A stretch of DNA of 64,000 nucleotides from assembly GCF_027271155.1 (NCBI RefSeq), contig NZ_CP114542.1, positions 1,426,001 to 1,490,000 of the forward strand, in the 5' to 3' direction. The translations under genes and the position numbers were made by a program. The DNA comes from Brevundimonas subvibrioides (GTDB taxonomy: Bacteria > Pseudomonadota > Alphaproteobacteria > Caulobacterales > Caulobacteraceae). Positions 43,430-53,472 of this stretch are shown one piece after another. The notes under the pieces are model-generated. The model did no database searches. It was given only the letters and a program-made list of their open reading frames with translations, and was not told where the DNA came from. How positions within the stretch are numbered: the stretch's first letter is position 1; every line of letters starts with the position of its first letter.

Positions 43430-45499
43430 CTATTGATACGGTCGCGGCCCGTTGTAGCCCGCCGCGATGTCGCGCGAGAGGGTCAGGGGGGCGGAGCCGC
43501 CGTTCAGCCGGGCCTTGTAGACCGACATGTTTTCCATCACCCGCATCATGTAGTTGCGCGTCTCGGTGAAGGGGGCGCACTCGATGAAGTCGGTCGGGTC
43601 CACGCCGCCCCCGGCGACGCCGCCGCGCGGATCACCGCACCGCGCCGTCCACTGCAGCGGCCGGGCAGGGCCGGCATTGTAGCCGACGGTGGTCAGCAGC
43701 ATGGAGCCCGAAAACTGGCTCATCAGCTCACCGAGGTGATAGCTGCCCAGGGTCATGTTGTAGTCGGGGTCCCACAGCCGCTCGGACGACCAGGGCATGC
43801 CCAGACGCCGGGCGACCCCCGAGGCGGTCGAGGGCAGGAACTGCATCATGCCGCGGGCGTCGGCGCCTGAGCGCGCGCGGGGGTCGAAGCTGGATTCCTG
43901 ACGCGTGATGGCCAGGGTGAACTCCAGCGGGGCGGCCCCGGCCACGACCGGCGGGATGCGGATCGGATACTGGCGCTCCGGCATCAGATAGCCGCGCTGG
44001 CTGGCGGTCCGGCCGACCATCATGGCCCCGAACCCGTCGCCATAGCCGCGCGACAGGTCCATCAACTGGGCCAGATCGGTCACGCCGGGCAGGGTGTCGT
44101 CCAGCTGGTAGGCGAAGACCCGGAACAGGCTCATCTCGCCGGTCTCGCCCAGGATGCGGGCCGCGCGGACGACCTCGTTGGCCTCGAAGGCGGCCGCGTC
44201 GTTCCGGGTGATGACGGGATCGGCGGGCAGGGTCAGGGTCGTGATCCCGGCCTTCTCGGCGGCCAGCTGGCCGTAGAAGGTCTGAATGTGACGGGCCCCC
44301 TCCTGGTAGAAGGTCCGGGCCCCTGCCTGATCGCCCCGGGCCTCGGCCGCGCGGCCCAGCCAGTACAGGGCGCGGCCCTGGGTGATCGGGGTCTGTGAGG
44401 ACTGGCGCAGGGTCTCGAAATGGCGGGCGGCGGTCGCCGGATCGCCGAGTTTGGTCAGGGCGACCCAGCCGGCGAAGAACTCCGCATCGACCTTCTTTTC
44501 GCCGGACGGGAAGCCGTGTCCCGCCATGGCGTCGTAGGCGGCGCGCCATTCGCGGCGCTCAAGGGCATCGAGGAAATAGTTGCGGCGCTCGGACCACAGC
44601 GTAGCCTGGGCATCCGAATTCAGCGGCGAGGGGGGCAGGGCCGACAGAAGGGGGAAGCCCTCGCTCTGGCGACCGGCCGCGCGCAGGATGCGGACCCGCT
44701 CCAGCACCACATTGGAATCCCTCGCCTGCGACGGCGACAGGTTGGCCACGATCGCATCGCCGCCATAGGCGCTGCGCAGCGACAGGACGGCGTTGGCGAT
44801 GGTCTGGCGTTCGGGCGAGACGAGGGCGATCATGGCCCGCGTGGCCGGGCCGTGCGGGCCGACGAGCAGCATGTTCAGCCGCGCCTCGTGATCCCGCTGT
44901 GTCAGGGCGGACCCCCAGCGGGCCAGGATGCGGCTCTGGTTCGCCACGTCGAAGGACTGGGTCTGCCACCATTCCTCGATCAACAGGCGGGCTTCGTCCC
45001 CGCGACCGCGCTGGTCCAGCGCCTCGGCCAGGGCGATGGCCCCCTCGACGGTGGTGGGCCGGTCCGAGGCGAAATAGGCGATGGCGGCGTCGGCCCCCAC
45101 GCCGGCGCGGTCCAGCGCCCGTTCGCCCGCCGCGATCCGGCCCTCGGCCCGGGGCCAGCCAGCCAGGGCGGTCTTGTCCTGGGCCAATTCGGTGAAGGAC
45201 AGCTGATCGGCGGAGGTATCGACCAGGGCCCATTCGACCAGCTTTCTGGCCGTGCCGTCGCCGATGCCGGAGATGGCGTTGCGCGCGCCGGTCACGTCGC
45301 GGGCGCGGGCGGCGGCCAGACCCTGGCGGAACAGGGCCGTGTCGGCCTGGCTCAGGATGCCCGGCTGATAGGCGTCGCTCGAGGCGGAGGGTGTGCCCTG
45401 GGGCGGCTGGCGGTTCAGGTCGGCGGTCTGTGGAATCGGCGCGAGAACGGCCAGAACGGCCGCCAGGGTGGTCGCAAGCATGATATGTCCGATCCCCAT
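43430..45499 (-). CDS. Soluble lytic murein transglycosylase (Slt70-like)
   Basis: 689 residues. Signal peptide ([15 protein letters not shown]) precedes a long alpha-helical superhelix with TPR-like repeats and a C-terminal GH23 domain: [30 protein letters not shown] (catalytic Glu in QESSFD), [21 protein letters not shown] and [16 protein letters not shown]. It cleaves the MurNAc-GlcNAc bond to give 1,6-anhydro products in the periplasm. The size fits Slt70. Divergent from dapA across 95 bp. Confidence 0.92.
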   Translation of the reverse strand: MGIGHIMLATTLAAVLAVLAPIPQTADLNRQPPQGTPSASSDAYQPGILSQADTALFRQGLAAARARDVTGARNAISGIGDGTARKLVEWALVDTSADQLSFTELAQDKTALAGWPRAEGRIAAGERALDRAGVGADAAIAYFASDRPTTVEGAIALAEALDQRGRGDEARLLIEEWWQTQSFDVANQSRILARWGSALTQRDHEARLNMLLVGPHGPATRAMIALVSPERQTIANAVLSLRSAYGGDAIVANLSPSQARDSNVVLERVRILRAAGRQSEGFPLLSALPPSPLNSDAQATLWSERRNYFLDALERREWRAAYDAMAGHGFPSGEKKVDAEFFAGWVALTKLGDPATAARHFETLRQSSQTPITQGRALYWLGRAAEARGDQAGARTFYQEGARHIQTFYGQLAAEKAGITTLTLPADPVITRNDAAAFEANEVVRAARILGETGEMSLFRVFAYQLDDTLPGVTDLAQLMDLSRGYGDGFGAMMVGRTASQRGYLMPERQYPIRIPPVVAGAAPLEFTLAITRQESSFDPRARSGADARGMMQFLPSTASGVARRLGMPWSSERLWDPDYNMTLGSYHLGELMSQFSGSMLLTTVGYNAGPARPLQWTARCGDPRGGVAGGGVDPTDFIECAPFTETRNYMMRVMENMSVYKARLNGGSAPLTLSRDIAAGYNGPRPYQ

Positions 45500-45594
45500 T
45501 CATCCCGGTTGCGGGTTCGACCCCGGCAACCTACCCTCTCGCGTCTCGTTTCAGGCGACCGCCGCCCATCCCCACGCAAGGTATTCTTGTTTCA

Positions 45595-46479
45595 ATGACC
45601 GCCCCCTTGTTCAAGGGCGTGATCACCGCCCTGATCACACCACTTCGTGACGGAAACGTGGACGAAGCCGCTTTCGAGGCCCTGCTGGAACGCCAGATCG
45701 CTGCCGGGGTCCATGGCGTCGTGCCGATGGGCACGACGGGCGAAAGCGCGAGCCTGTCATCGGAAGAGCACCGGCAGGTGGTCGAGCTGTGCGTGCGCGT
45801 CGCCGCCGGGCGTGTGCGGGTGATCGCGGGCGCGGGATCGTCCTCGACCGACAAGGCGATCGGGATGGTGCGCCATGCCAAGACCGTCGGGGCCGACGGT
45901 GCCCTGGTCGTCACCCCCTATTACAACCGGCCGTCGCAGGCGGGTCTGAAGGCGCATTTCGAGGCCATTGCCGATGCCGTCCAGCTGCCGATGCTGCTGT
46001 ACAATGTGCCCGGCCGGACGGGCGTCGATCTGGCGGATTCGACGGTGGCCGAACTGGCCGGCCATCCGAACATCGTCGGCATCAAGGACGCGACCGGTGA
46101 CATGGGGCGGGTCAGCTGGATGCGGGCCAATATCACGGGCCAGTTCGACCTGATCTCGGGCGATGATGCCAGCTTCCTCGGCTATCTGGCCCACGGCGGG
46201 CACGGCGTGATCTCGGTGGTGTCGAACGTCGCGCCGGACGCCATGGTGGCGCTGTACGGCGCGCTTCAGGCCGGGGACCTGGCGACCGCCCGCTCGTGGC
46301 AGGATCGGCTGATCGGTCTTCACAAGGGTCTGTTCGCCGATGCATCGCCGTCGCCGACGAAATATGCGCTGGCGAAGCTGGGGCTGTGCGGCGAGGAGGT
46401 ACGGTTGCCTCTGGTGCCCACGTCGGCCGAGGCGCGCGCGATCGTCGATGCGGCCCTGTCCGCGGCCGGGATCGGCTGA
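45595..46479 (+). CDS. dapA: 4-hydroxy-tetrahydrodipicolinate synthase
   Basis: 294 residues. Condenses pyruvate and aspartate semialdehyde in lysine and diaminopimelate synthesis. [17 protein letters not shown], the catalytic Tyr in [13 protein letters not shown] and the Schiff-base Lys in [11 protein letters not shown] are present, then [21 protein letters not shown]. Length is the family standard. Its stop TGA overlaps the smpB ATG (TGATG). Confidence 0.96.
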   Translation: MTAPLFKGVITALITPLRDGNVDEAAFEALLERQIAAGVHGVVPMGTTGESASLSSEEHRQVVELCVRVAAGRVRVIAGAGSSSTDKAIGMVRHAKTVGADGALVVTPYYNRPSQAGLKAHFEAIADAVQLPMLLYNVPGRTGVDLADSTVAELAGHPNIVGIKDATGDMGRVSWMRANITGQFDLISGDDASFLGYLAHGGHGVISVVSNVAPDAMVALYGALQAGDLATARSWQDRLIGLHKGLFADASPSPTKYALAKLGLCGEEVRLPLVPTSAEARAIVDAALSAAGIG

Positions 46480-46982
46480 TGGCGACGTCAAGGGAGAAGG
46501 CCGCCGCCGCGACCAAGGCCCCGATCACCAAGGCCAAGGTGATCGCCGAGAACCGCCGTGCCCGCTTCGACTATTTCCTCGAGGACAATATCGAGGCCGG
46601 CATCATGCTGCTGGGCACCGAGATCAAGGCGCTGCGGATGGGGCGGGCCAATATCGCCGAGAGCTATGCGGCGGTGGAGGGGCGCGAGATCGTGCTGATC
46701 AACGCCGACATCCCGCCCTATGTGCAGGCCAACCGGTTCAACCACGAACCGCGCCGGCCCCGGAAGCTGTTGCTGCACAGAAAGCAGATCGACCGGCTGA
46801 TCGGGGCGGTCCAGAAGGACGGCCAGACGATCATTCCGCTGAAGCTGTATCTGAACGACGACGGCAAGGCGAAGCTGGAGATCGCCCTGGCCAAGGGCAA
46901 GAAGCTGCACGACAAGCGCGAGGCCTCGGCCGATCGCGACTGGGCCAGAGACAAGGCCCGGCTGCTGCGCGACCGCGGCTAG
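46479..46982 (+). CDS. smpB: SsrA-binding protein SmpB
   Basis: 167 residues. Delivers tmRNA to stalled ribosomes. Core: [41 protein letters not shown], then [32 protein letters not shown] and the C-terminal basic tail [27 protein letters not shown]-terminal extension of about 20 Lys/Ala-rich residues. Coupled to dapA. Confidence 0.95.
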   Translation: MATSREKAAAATKAPITKAKVIAENRRARFDYFLEDNIEAGIMLLGTEIKALRMGRANIAESYAAVEGREIVLINADIPPYVQANRFNHEPRRPRKLLLHRKQIDRLIGAVQKDGQTIIPLKLYLNDDGKAKLEIALAKGKKLHDKREASADRDWARDKARLLRDRG

Positions 46983-46983
46983 A

Positions 46984-47184
46984 TCAGGCGGCGCGGCTCA
47001 GCGGTCGGGCGTCGACGACGTTCGGCGCGGACAGCGTCGGAGCGCTGGTCCCGTAGATTCCCAGCGACGGCGCGAAGGCGCGCTCGGCCACCATGATCGT
47101 CAGGGTCAGGACGACGGCCGCGAGCAGGGCCAGCAGGCCGATCCGGCGTTCGGCCGCGGTGAAAAGCGAAGGCTTGTTACGCAT
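46984..47184 (-). CDS. Small single-pass membrane protein
   Basis: 66 residues. One membrane helix (RIGLLALLAAVVLTLTIMVAERAF) with a short N-terminus and an exported C-terminal tail. A good GGGAGGGG ribosome site precedes the ATG. No family recognised. The stop lies directly beside the smpB stop on the opposite strand. Confidence 0.6.
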   Translation of the reverse strand: MRNKPSLFTAAERRIGLLALLAAVVLTLTIMVAERAFAPSLGIYGTSAPTLSAPNVVDARPLSRAA

Positions 47185-47311
47185 GGTCTGCCCCTCCCAA
47201 GGCATGGATCCAACGCAATCTGAGCGGGGTTGTTCCCCCCGGATTCCATACACCCGAACGGTCCTGATTCGTGTGTCCGGCGAACCACAGTCGCCGATCA
47301 GGCGAGGTGAA

Positions 47312-47998
47312 TCAGCGGCCGTCGATCAGGGCCCTGGCGCGCCGGAAGATCGCCTCGAACATCCCGGGCGTCAGGCGGCCGGTGTTCGTGTTCAGGCGCG
47401 AGCAGTGATAGCTGTTCAGCAGGACGTAGCCGCCGATCCCGGCCTCCATGCCGTGGCCCGACGCCATGGCCGAGGCCGGATGGCCCATGGCCTTCAGCAC
47501 GCTGCGGCGCGAGACGTCGCCCAGGGTGACGATGACCTTCAGCCGGGGCAGGGCGTCCAGCCGGGCCTTGAGGAACGGGCGACAGGTCGCCTCCTCGATC
47601 GGGAGGGGCTTGTTCTGGGGCGGGGCGCAGCGGACGGCGTTGGTGATCATGCAGTCGACCAGCGTCAGGCCGTCGTCCGGCCGGGCGTCATAGGTGCCGG
47701 TGGCGAAACCGGTCCGGATCAGCGTCTCGTAAAGAATCACGCCCGCGCCGTCGCCGGTGAAGGGCCGGCCCGTCCGGTTGGCACCGGTCCGGCCGGGGGC
47801 GAGGCCCGCGACCAGCAGCCGCGCGTCCGGGTCGCCGAACGACGGCGCCGGGCCGTTCCACCAGTCGGCGTTCTGGCGGCGGTTCTCCTCGCGATAGGCG
47901 ACCAGCCGGGGGCACAGGGGGCAGTCGCGGGGCGGTTCGGCGATGCCGGGAGGGGCGAGTGGCGAGTGGCGGGGGGCGAGTGTCATGGTCGAGATCAT
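47312..47998 (-). CDS. Uracil-DNA glycosylase, family 5 (UdgB-like)
   Basis: 228 residues. Four cysteines placed for a [4Fe-4S] cluster (CPLCPRL, NAVRCAPP, ATCRPFL). Motif 1 LLVAGLAPGRTGANRTGRPFTGDGAG is the family 5 form, and the motif 2 region is LLNSYHCSRLNTNTGRLT. UdgB removes uracil and some other deaminated bases from DNA. A downstream in-frame ATG at 47986 is an alternative start. Confidence 0.87.
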   Translation of the reverse strand: MISTMTLAPRHSPLAPPGIAEPPRDCPLCPRLVAYREENRRQNADWWNGPAPSFGDPDARLLVAGLAPGRTGANRTGRPFTGDGAGVILYETLIRTGFATGTYDARPDDGLTLVDCMITNAVRCAPPQNKPLPIEEATCRPFLKARLDALPRLKVIVTLGDVSRRSVLKAMGHPASAMASGHGMEAGIGGYVLLNSYHCSRLNTNTGRLTPGMFEAIFRRARALIDGR

Positions 47999-48062
47999 CC
48001 CAAATTCAGGACCGAAGGGCGAGGCTCAGTGAGCGACGGCCTTCCTCGCCACGCGCCACGCG

Positions 48063-48605
48063 TTACTGGCCGCCGCTGCGGGGCCGCCCCCAGTCGTCCA
48101 GCCGGTCGGCCAGGTCGATGTAGTCGTCGGCCTGACGCCTCAGCTCGTCGGCGATCATCGGCGGCTGGCTCTTCACGGTGGAGACGACCGTGACCCGCAC
48201 GCCCTTCGCCTGCACCGCCTGAACCACGCGGCGGAAGTCGCCGTCGCCCGAGAACAGGATGGCGTGGTCCATGTGCGGAGCCATCTCCAGCATGTCGACC
48301 GCGATCTCGATGTCCATGTTTCCCTTGGTCTTTGTATGACCCTGGGCGTCGGTGAACCGCTTGACCGGCTTGGTCACGACCGAAAAGCCGTTGTAGCCCA
48401 GCCAGTCGACCAGAGGCCGGATGGACGAGAACTCTTCGCCCTCGATCACCGCCGTGTAATAACAGGCGCGGATCAGGCGGGATTGCTGGCGAAAGCCGTC
48501 CAGCATCTTCCGGAAATCGAGATCGGCGTTCAGCGCCCTGGCCGCCGAATACAGATTGGCTCCGTCGATGAAGACGACGAGGCGGTCGTTCGGATAGGAT
48601 GTCAT
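48063..48605 (-). CDS. NYN domain (LabA/DUF88) protein
   Basis: 180 residues. RLVVFIDGANLYSAARAL opens the PIN-like NYN fold. Conserved acidic residues follow in KGNMDIEIAVDMLEMA and HAILFSGDGDFRRVVQAVQAKGVRVTVVST, matching the metal-binding site of LabA-like putative ribonucleases. The start codon overlaps that of divergent folK: both use the same CATG. Confidence 0.85.
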   Translation of the reverse strand: MTSYPNDRLVVFIDGANLYSAARALNADLDFRKMLDGFRQQSRLIRACYYTAVIEGEEFSSIRPLVDWLGYNGFSVVTKPVKRFTDAQGHTKTKGNMDIEIAVDMLEMAPHMDHAILFSGDGDFRRVVQAVQAKGVRVTVVSTVKSQPPMIADELRRQADDYIDLADRLDDWGRPRSGGQ

Positions 48606-49173
48606 GGCAACCCTTGCGGAAACATCGGTCGCAGACACCCATGCGGGCCTCGTCAATATCGACGGGCCCGGGAACCTGGACGATGCCGTCATCGTCGCCC
48701 TGGGCTGCAATGACAAGGGGGTCTGGTCCGACTGCCGCGAGGCGCTGGAGGCGGCCCTGGCCCGGTTCCGGTCCGAGGGCATCGATGTGATCGCCCGGTC
48801 GTCCTGGTGGGCGTCGCAGGCCTGGCCCGACCCGACCGACCCGCCCTTCCTGAACGGCGTGGTGATGGTCCGCACCGCCCACGACCCCCACGCCCTGATG
48901 GCGGCGCTGGGCCGGATCGAGGAAGCCTTCGGGCGGCGGCGGGTGGTGCCGAACGCGCCCCGCACGCTGGATCTGGACCTGATCGCCTATGGGCGGGAGC
49001 AGGGGGACCGCGACGGCCTGATCCTGCCGCACCCGCGCGCGGCGGACCGCAGGTTCGTCATGGGGCCTCTGGCGGAGATCGCGGCGGCGTGGGTGCATCC
49101 GGGGGTGGGGAAGACGGCGAAGGCGCTGGCGATCACGGCCACAGTGGGCGTCGATGCCCGCTCACTGGGCTAA
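48604..49173 (+). CDS. folK: 2-amino-4-hydroxy-6-hydroxymethyldihydropteridine pyrophosphokinase
   Basis: 189 residues. Pyrophosphorylates the pterin in folate synthesis. VIVALGCN, FLNGVVMVRT, NAPRTLDLDLIAYG and LILPHPRAADRRFVMGPLAEIA are the HPPK landmarks. The N-terminus is about 25 residues longer than usual but no later start fits. Divergent from the NYN gene with overlapping start codons, so the two promoters must lie inside each other's coding regions. Confidence 0.9.
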   Translation: MATLAETSVADTHAGLVNIDGPGNLDDAVIVALGCNDKGVWSDCREALEAALARFRSEGIDVIARSSWWASQAWPDPTDPPFLNGVVMVRTAHDPHALMAALGRIEEAFGRRRVVPNAPRTLDLDLIAYGREQGDRDGLILPHPRAADRRFVMGPLAEIAAAWVHPGVGKTAKALAITATVGVDARSLG

Positions 49174-49397
49174 AATCCAAGCACAACTCTCGCGACTATC
49201 CACACGATCAGAAGGCCGAGGATCAGAAACAACACCCATCGCCCTCGCGCTTTCTCCGAGGTAGGCAGCCTTGGGGTTGCCGCGAAACTCCAGAATGCGG
49301 GACGTTTCCTGTCTGGCGGGCCAACGACCTTGTCAATTTCCCGGGCGTGGTAGGCGGCGTTGAGGCGCTCTTCGATCGGGTCAGGGACTTCGTGCAT
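49170..49397 (-). CDS. Small membrane protein of unknown function
   Basis: 75 residues. An acidic or basic N-terminal half (PDPIEERLNAAYHAREIDKVVG) and one C-terminal membrane helix (RWVLFLILGLLIVWIVARVVL). Lower GC than folK. A start at 49412 would add five residues; no clear ribosome site supports either. The stop overlaps the folK stop region. Confidence 0.55.
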   Translation of the reverse strand: MHEVPDPIEERLNAAYHAREIDKVVGPPDRKRPAFWSFAATPRLPTSEKARGRWVLFLILGLLIVWIVARVVLGF

Positions 49398-49520
49398 GGG
49401 TGAGACTAGCATATCAGCTGAACCCAAGCGACTGACCCGCCCCAAATCGGCCCCTGTGGCGTTGCACAAACGCCTCTCCATCTGTATGCAACGCGGTTCT
49501 CCCCCCGCCCGAGGTAATTC

Positions 49521-49880
49521 ATGGCTCGCGTCACTGTCGAAGATTGCATCCAGAAGGTGCCGAACCGGTTCGGCCTGGTCCTGCTGGCCGGGAACCGCGC
49601 CCGCGCGATCGCCAATGGCGCACCGCTGACCATCGATCGCGACAACGACAAGAACCCGGTCGTCGCCCTGCGCGAGATCGCCGACGAGACGGTGGTCCCC
49701 GCCGACCTGCTGGAGACCGTCGTGGTCGCCCTGCAGCGCGTGGACGAGCGCACGGAAGCCGAGGACGAGGCGGAAATCGTCGGTCTGCTGGCCGAGCCGC
49801 AGCACATGAACATGGCCGAGGCCGAACTGATCCGCGCCCTGCAGAGCGACCGGGACGGCGGGCAGGAGGAGCGGTACTGA
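49521..49880 (+). CDS. rpoZ: RNA polymerase omega subunit
   Basis: 119 residues. [34 protein letters not shown] is the omega signature. [24 protein letters not shown] continues the fold, with a roughly 50-residue acidic C-terminus usual in alphaproteobacteria. It is followed by rel, the standard rpoZ-rel/spoT order. Confidence 0.95.
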   Translation: MARVTVEDCIQKVPNRFGLVLLAGNRARAIANGAPLTIDRDNDKNPVVALREIADETVVPADLLETVVVALQRVDERTEAEDEAEIVGLLAEPQHMNMAEAELIRALQSDRDGGQEERY

Positions 49881-49975
49881 CGGCCCAATCCGCCAACGGT
49901 ATCACCATCCTCCCGGCGCGGTCCGGTTCGACCCCGCCGCCGACCCCCATTGCCAATGACGTCGTATCGCCGCCC

Positions 49976-52162
49976 GTGGAAACACCGGCGGCGAAACGCA
50001 TTCCGGTCCTGCGACAGTTCGAGCTGATCGAGGCGGTCAAGGCCTATGACCCCACCGCCGACGAGGCCCTGCTGAACCGGGCCTATGTCTATGCGATGAA
50101 GATGCACGGCTCGCAGCTGCGGGCCTCGGGCGATCCCTATTTCGCCCATCCGATCCAGGTCGCCGGCATCCTGACCGACTACCGGCTGGACACCGCCACC
50201 ATCGTCACCGCCCTGCTGCACGACGTGGTCGAGGACACCTCGGCCACCCGCGACGACATCGCCCTCATGTTCGGCGAGGAGGTCGCGGTGCTGGTCGAGG
50301 GGGTGACCAAGCTGAGCCGGCTGGAGCTGCAGGCCGAGCACACCCGTCAGGCCGAGAACCTGCGCAAGTTCATCCTGGCGATCTCGAAGGACGTGCGCGT
50401 CCTGCTGGTGAAGCTGGCCGACCGCCTGCACAACATGCGGACGCTGAAATACGTCAAGCCCGAGAAGCGCGAGCGGATCAGCCGCGAAACCCTGGAGGTC
50501 TATGCGCCGCTCGGCCGGTCGATTGGCATCCACTCCATCGCGTCGGAGCTGGAAGAGCTGGCGTTCGAGCATCTGAACCCCACGGCCCGGACCGCCATCG
50601 AGCGGCGGCTGGAGGCGCTGAAGCTGGAGCATGGCGGGGCCACCGAGACCGTCGCCGAAGAATTCCACCGGGTGCTGAGCGAGGCGGGGATCAAGGCCCG
50701 CGTCTATGGCCGCCAGAAGACCCCCTATTCGATCTGGAGGAAGCTGCAGAGGAAGTCCGTGGGCTTCTCGGCCCTGTCCGACATCTATGGCTTCCGCGTG
50801 CTGGTCGAGGCCGAGGACGACTGCTACCGCGCGCTGGGGGTCATCCACCGCGCCTGGCCGATGGTGCCCGAGCGGTTCAAGGACTTCATCTCGACCCCCA
50901 AGTCGAACAACTATCGCTCGCTGCACACCACGGTGGTCGGCCCCGCCGGTCTGCGGATCGAGATGCAGATCCGCACCGAGGCCATGGACCGGGTGGCCGA
51001 GGACGGGGTGGCGGCGCACTGGGCCTACAAGAACAAGTCCTATGGCTTCGACCAGGAAGCGATGGAGCGCGAGGGCGGCCGCGACCCGCTGCAGAACCTG
51101 CGCCACCTGGTGCAGGTGATCGAGCACGGGGAGGGGGGCGAGGACTGGGTCGAGCACGCCAAGCTGGAAATGTACCTGGATCAGGTCTTCGTCTTCACGC
51201 CCAAGGGGCGGCTGATCACCCTGCCGCGCGGGGGCATGGCGCTGGACTTCGCCTATTCCGTCCACACCGAGGTCGGCGACACGGCCGTGGGCGTCAAGAT
51301 CAACGGCGAGCTGAAGCCGATGCGCACGGCGCTGCAGAACGGCGATGTGGTCGAGATCATCCGCGGCAAGAAGCGCGAGGCCCCGGCCGACTGGCGCAGC
51401 CTGACCGTCACGGGCCGCGCCCGGTCGGCCATTCGCCGCCATATCCGCTCTTCGGAACGCGACGAGTTCTACAAGCTGGGCAAGACGACGCTGGAACAGG
51501 CCCTGGGTCGGGTCGGCAAGTCGCTGGCCGAGGTGTCGCTGAAGTCCGCGGTCGAGACCTTGGCCACCGGCACCGAGGAGGATCTGTTCGACGCCATCGG
51601 CCGGGGCCGTCTGCCCGCCAACAAGGTGGTCGAGATGCTGTTCCCGGCCCTGAAGGGCACGCTGAACACCGGCCAGGAACGCCGCAGGATCGCCGACGAC
51701 AAGGCCCGCATGTTCGTGCGGGGCGGCGGCCTGACGCCGGGAATCAGCATCCATTTCGGGGCCTGTTGCACCCCGGTGCCCGGCGACCGGATCGTGGGTA
51801 TCCTGGAGCCCGAGCAGGGCCTGACCGTCCATGTCATCGACTGCCAGAAGCTGGCCGACTATGCCGACGACGACAGCGTCTGGCATGACCTGCAGTGGAC
51901 GCCCCAGGCCGAACAGGGTGCGGTCGGCACGGCCCGCCTGCGCGCCACCATCAAGAACGCGCCCGGTGTCCTGGGCCAGGTCTGCACCGTGATCGGCGAG
52001 GCCGGCGGCAACATCCTGAACCTGAAGATGGCCCACCGTCAGTCGGACTTCTTCGACGTCGATCTGGACGTCGAGGTCGCCGACGCCAAACACGCCACCA
52101 GCATCATGGCCGCGCTGAGGGCCAACCCCAGCGTGGACACCGCCGAACGGTCGCGGGGGTAG
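49976..52162 (+). CDS. Bifunctional (p)ppGpp synthetase/hydrolase Rel/SpoT
   Basis: 728 residues from this GTG. The N-terminal HD hydrolase domain has PYFAHPIQVAGIL and ALLHDVVEDT. The synthetase domain has SALSDIYGFRVLVE and STPKSNNYRSLHTTVVGP. TGS (VFTPKGRLITLPRGGMALDFAYSVHTEVG), zinc-finger-like region (FGACCTPVPGDRIVGI) and ACT domain (NAPGVLGQVCTVIGEAGGNI) follow. Both catalytic sites look intact, as expected for the sole long RSH of alphaproteobacteria. A CTG at 49877, in frame and behind a strong AGGAGG, could add 33 residues. Confidence 0.93.
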   Translation: METPAAKRIPVLRQFELIEAVKAYDPTADEALLNRAYVYAMKMHGSQLRASGDPYFAHPIQVAGILTDYRLDTATIVTALLHDVVEDTSATRDDIALMFGEEVAVLVEGVTKLSRLELQAEHTRQAENLRKFILAISKDVRVLLVKLADRLHNMRTLKYVKPEKRERISRETLEVYAPLGRSIGIHSIASELEELAFEHLNPTARTAIERRLEALKLEHGGATETVAEEFHRVLSEAGIKARVYGRQKTPYSIWRKLQRKSVGFSALSDIYGFRVLVEAEDDCYRALGVIHRAWPMVPERFKDFISTPKSNNYRSLHTTVVGPAGLRIEMQIRTEAMDRVAEDGVAAHWAYKNKSYGFDQEAMEREGGRDPLQNLRHLVQVIEHGEGGEDWVEHAKLEMYLDQVFVFTPKGRLITLPRGGMALDFAYSVHTEVGDTAVGVKINGELKPMRTALQNGDVVEIIRGKKREAPADWRSLTVTGRARSAIRRHIRSSERDEFYKLGKTTLEQALGRVGKSLAEVSLKSAVETLATGTEEDLFDAIGRGRLPANKVVEMLFPALKGTLNTGQERRRIADDKARMFVRGGGLTPGISIHFGACCTPVPGDRIVGILEPEQGLTVHVIDCQKLADYADDDSVWHDLQWTPQAEQGAVGTARLRATIKNAPGVLGQVCTVIGEAGGNILNLKMAHRQSDFFDVDLDVEVADAKHATSIMAALRANPSVDTAERSRG

Positions 52163-52172
52163 GGCCGCTGTC

Positions 52173-52649
52173 CTATCGAAGGGCCGTCAGTTCATCTAGA
52201 TAGGCAAACGCAGCTACCGGATCTCGCAGAAGGTAAGTCTTCAACTTTCGCGGATTTTTCCCGCGTGCGCGAATAAGGATGTAACTTTCATACAGACTTG
52301 CTGTGTGGAGCCTACAGGCGACCAATTCGCTCAGCCGGACAGAAAAAAACAGCGGATGTAGAAAAACGAGTCTGTCATCAGCCTCGTAGAAGACCGCACC
52401 GCCAACGACGAACCTGTAAAGATAGGCCCATCCCGCTGCTCCGCAGATCAACAGCATCGCCGAACTCGCGGCTGCGAGAACCGATATCAAAACAGGTATC
52501 CCGCTTCCCCAGACCGTGCCTGGCGTCACCCAGCACCAAGCCATGGCCATCGAACCCGACAACCAGAGGCCAGTCGCCAAAGCCATCTGATTCTGCACGC
52601 GGCTCCGCTCGACAGAAACAGCCGCTTTGCCCATCGAGGTTTCGGTCAT
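52173..52649 (-). CDS. Two-helix membrane protein of unknown function
   Basis: 158 residues. Two membrane helices (LATGLWLSGSMAMAWCWV and IPVLISVLAAASSAMLLICGAAG) precede a beta-rich C-terminal region (FYEADDRLVFLHPLFFSVRLSELVACRLH) resembling a PH-like domain. GC is lower than in flanking genes. No family recognised; convergent with rel. Confidence 0.6.
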   Translation of the reverse strand: MTETSMGKAAVSVERSRVQNQMALATGLWLSGSMAMAWCWVTPGTVWGSGIPVLISVLAAASSAMLLICGAAGWAYLYRFVVGGAVFYEADDRLVFLHPLFFSVRLSELVACRLHTASLYESYILIRARGKNPRKLKTYLLRDPVAAFAYLDELTALR

Positions 52650-52732
52650 CGTGCTGGCGCTTCAGTCAAGCTGTGATGCCTAAGGGGACGTCGGTCGAAT
52701 GCCGCGACTTCCGGGACACCCAGGCCGGAAGC

Positions 52733-52849
52733 CTACTTCTTCCCGGGAGGCTGGGTGAAGGGCGAGGTGCCGACCGACACGGCCGGCTTGGCCTTCTCTG
52801 CCTTGGGTTTGCGGACTTCCTTGTTGGACTTCACTTGACCCTTGGCCAT
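52733..52849 (-). CDS. Conserved Lys-rich micro-protein
   Basis: 38 residues: a MAKGQVKSNKEVRKPKAEK start with a Lys/Pro-rich remainder. Very short basic proteins beginning MAKGQ-x-x-SNKE-x-KKPK occur widely in alphaproteobacteria, from memory; their role is unknown. The whole protein looks disordered and could bind nucleic acid. Confidence 0.65.
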   Translation of the reverse strand: MAKGQVKSNKEVRKPKAEKAKPAVSVGTSPFTQPPGKK

Positions 52850-52997
52850 GGCTGATACTCCGGACGGGCACCGCCGGGAGGGCGGGCGTGACGAATACAG
52901 CATAGCCTGTGTCGATCCCGCCGTCCTCCGAAAGCGTGGGCTTGACGAGCAACGATCTGGCGAACAACGATCTCCCAGTTTGTAACTGGGGGCCAGG

Positions 52998-53472
52998 ATG
53001 CGCTCAATTGCGAGGGCAATCTTGGGCGTCCTGCCCATTGTCTGGACCGTCATCACGGCCCCGATCGCGATCATCAGCGCCCTCAGCGACCTGCTCAATA
53101 TCGACGGTCTGCTGCTCGCTCCGGTCGCCACCTACAGGGCGGCTGCGGTCGACACGGCGTCCGCCCTCGGCCTGTCCCTGCCGGTCGCGTGCTGGGTGAT
53201 TGATGTGGTCATGCTGGCCCTCGCGGCGGGCGTTCTGGCCTGGCTATTCTTCACGCGTCTTTTTCTCGAAAGCCGGAGCCAGTGGAGGGCGGCGCGAGAG
53301 GGACGGGCCATCGCCGTCAACCCTCAGGCTCGCCGCCGAACAGGCCGCCATTGCGCAATCCAACATCCGGATGTTCAGGGCCAACGAGCGCCGCAAGCTT
53401 CTCATCGCGTCAGGGATCGTTGTCGCGATCGTCGCCGGCAACTTCGTGGTTCCCTTGTTTGCAAAATTCTGA
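52998..53472 (+). pseudogene. Membrane protein gene broken by a +1 frameshift
   Basis: The first frame from 52998 encodes a membrane protein (ILGVLPIVWTVITAPIAIISAL and VIDVVMLALAAGVLAWLFF helices) up to about WRAAREG. It then turns into Arg/Gln-rich sequence and runs on to 53531. The next frame (+1) continues a sensible protein, LRLAAEQAAIAQSNIRMFRANERRKL plus a last helix, to a stop at 53472. The shift falls between about 53301 and 53325, near GGGACGGG and AACCCT. A one-base insertion or a sequencing error explains it; the joined product would be about 157 residues. A hairpin CCCAGTT-TGT-AACTGGG lies at 52974-52990 upstream. Confidence 0.6.

Noticed and set aside
49406..52093. An 895-codon minus-strand open frame
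   Set aside because: Shadow of rel/spoT with no domain content.
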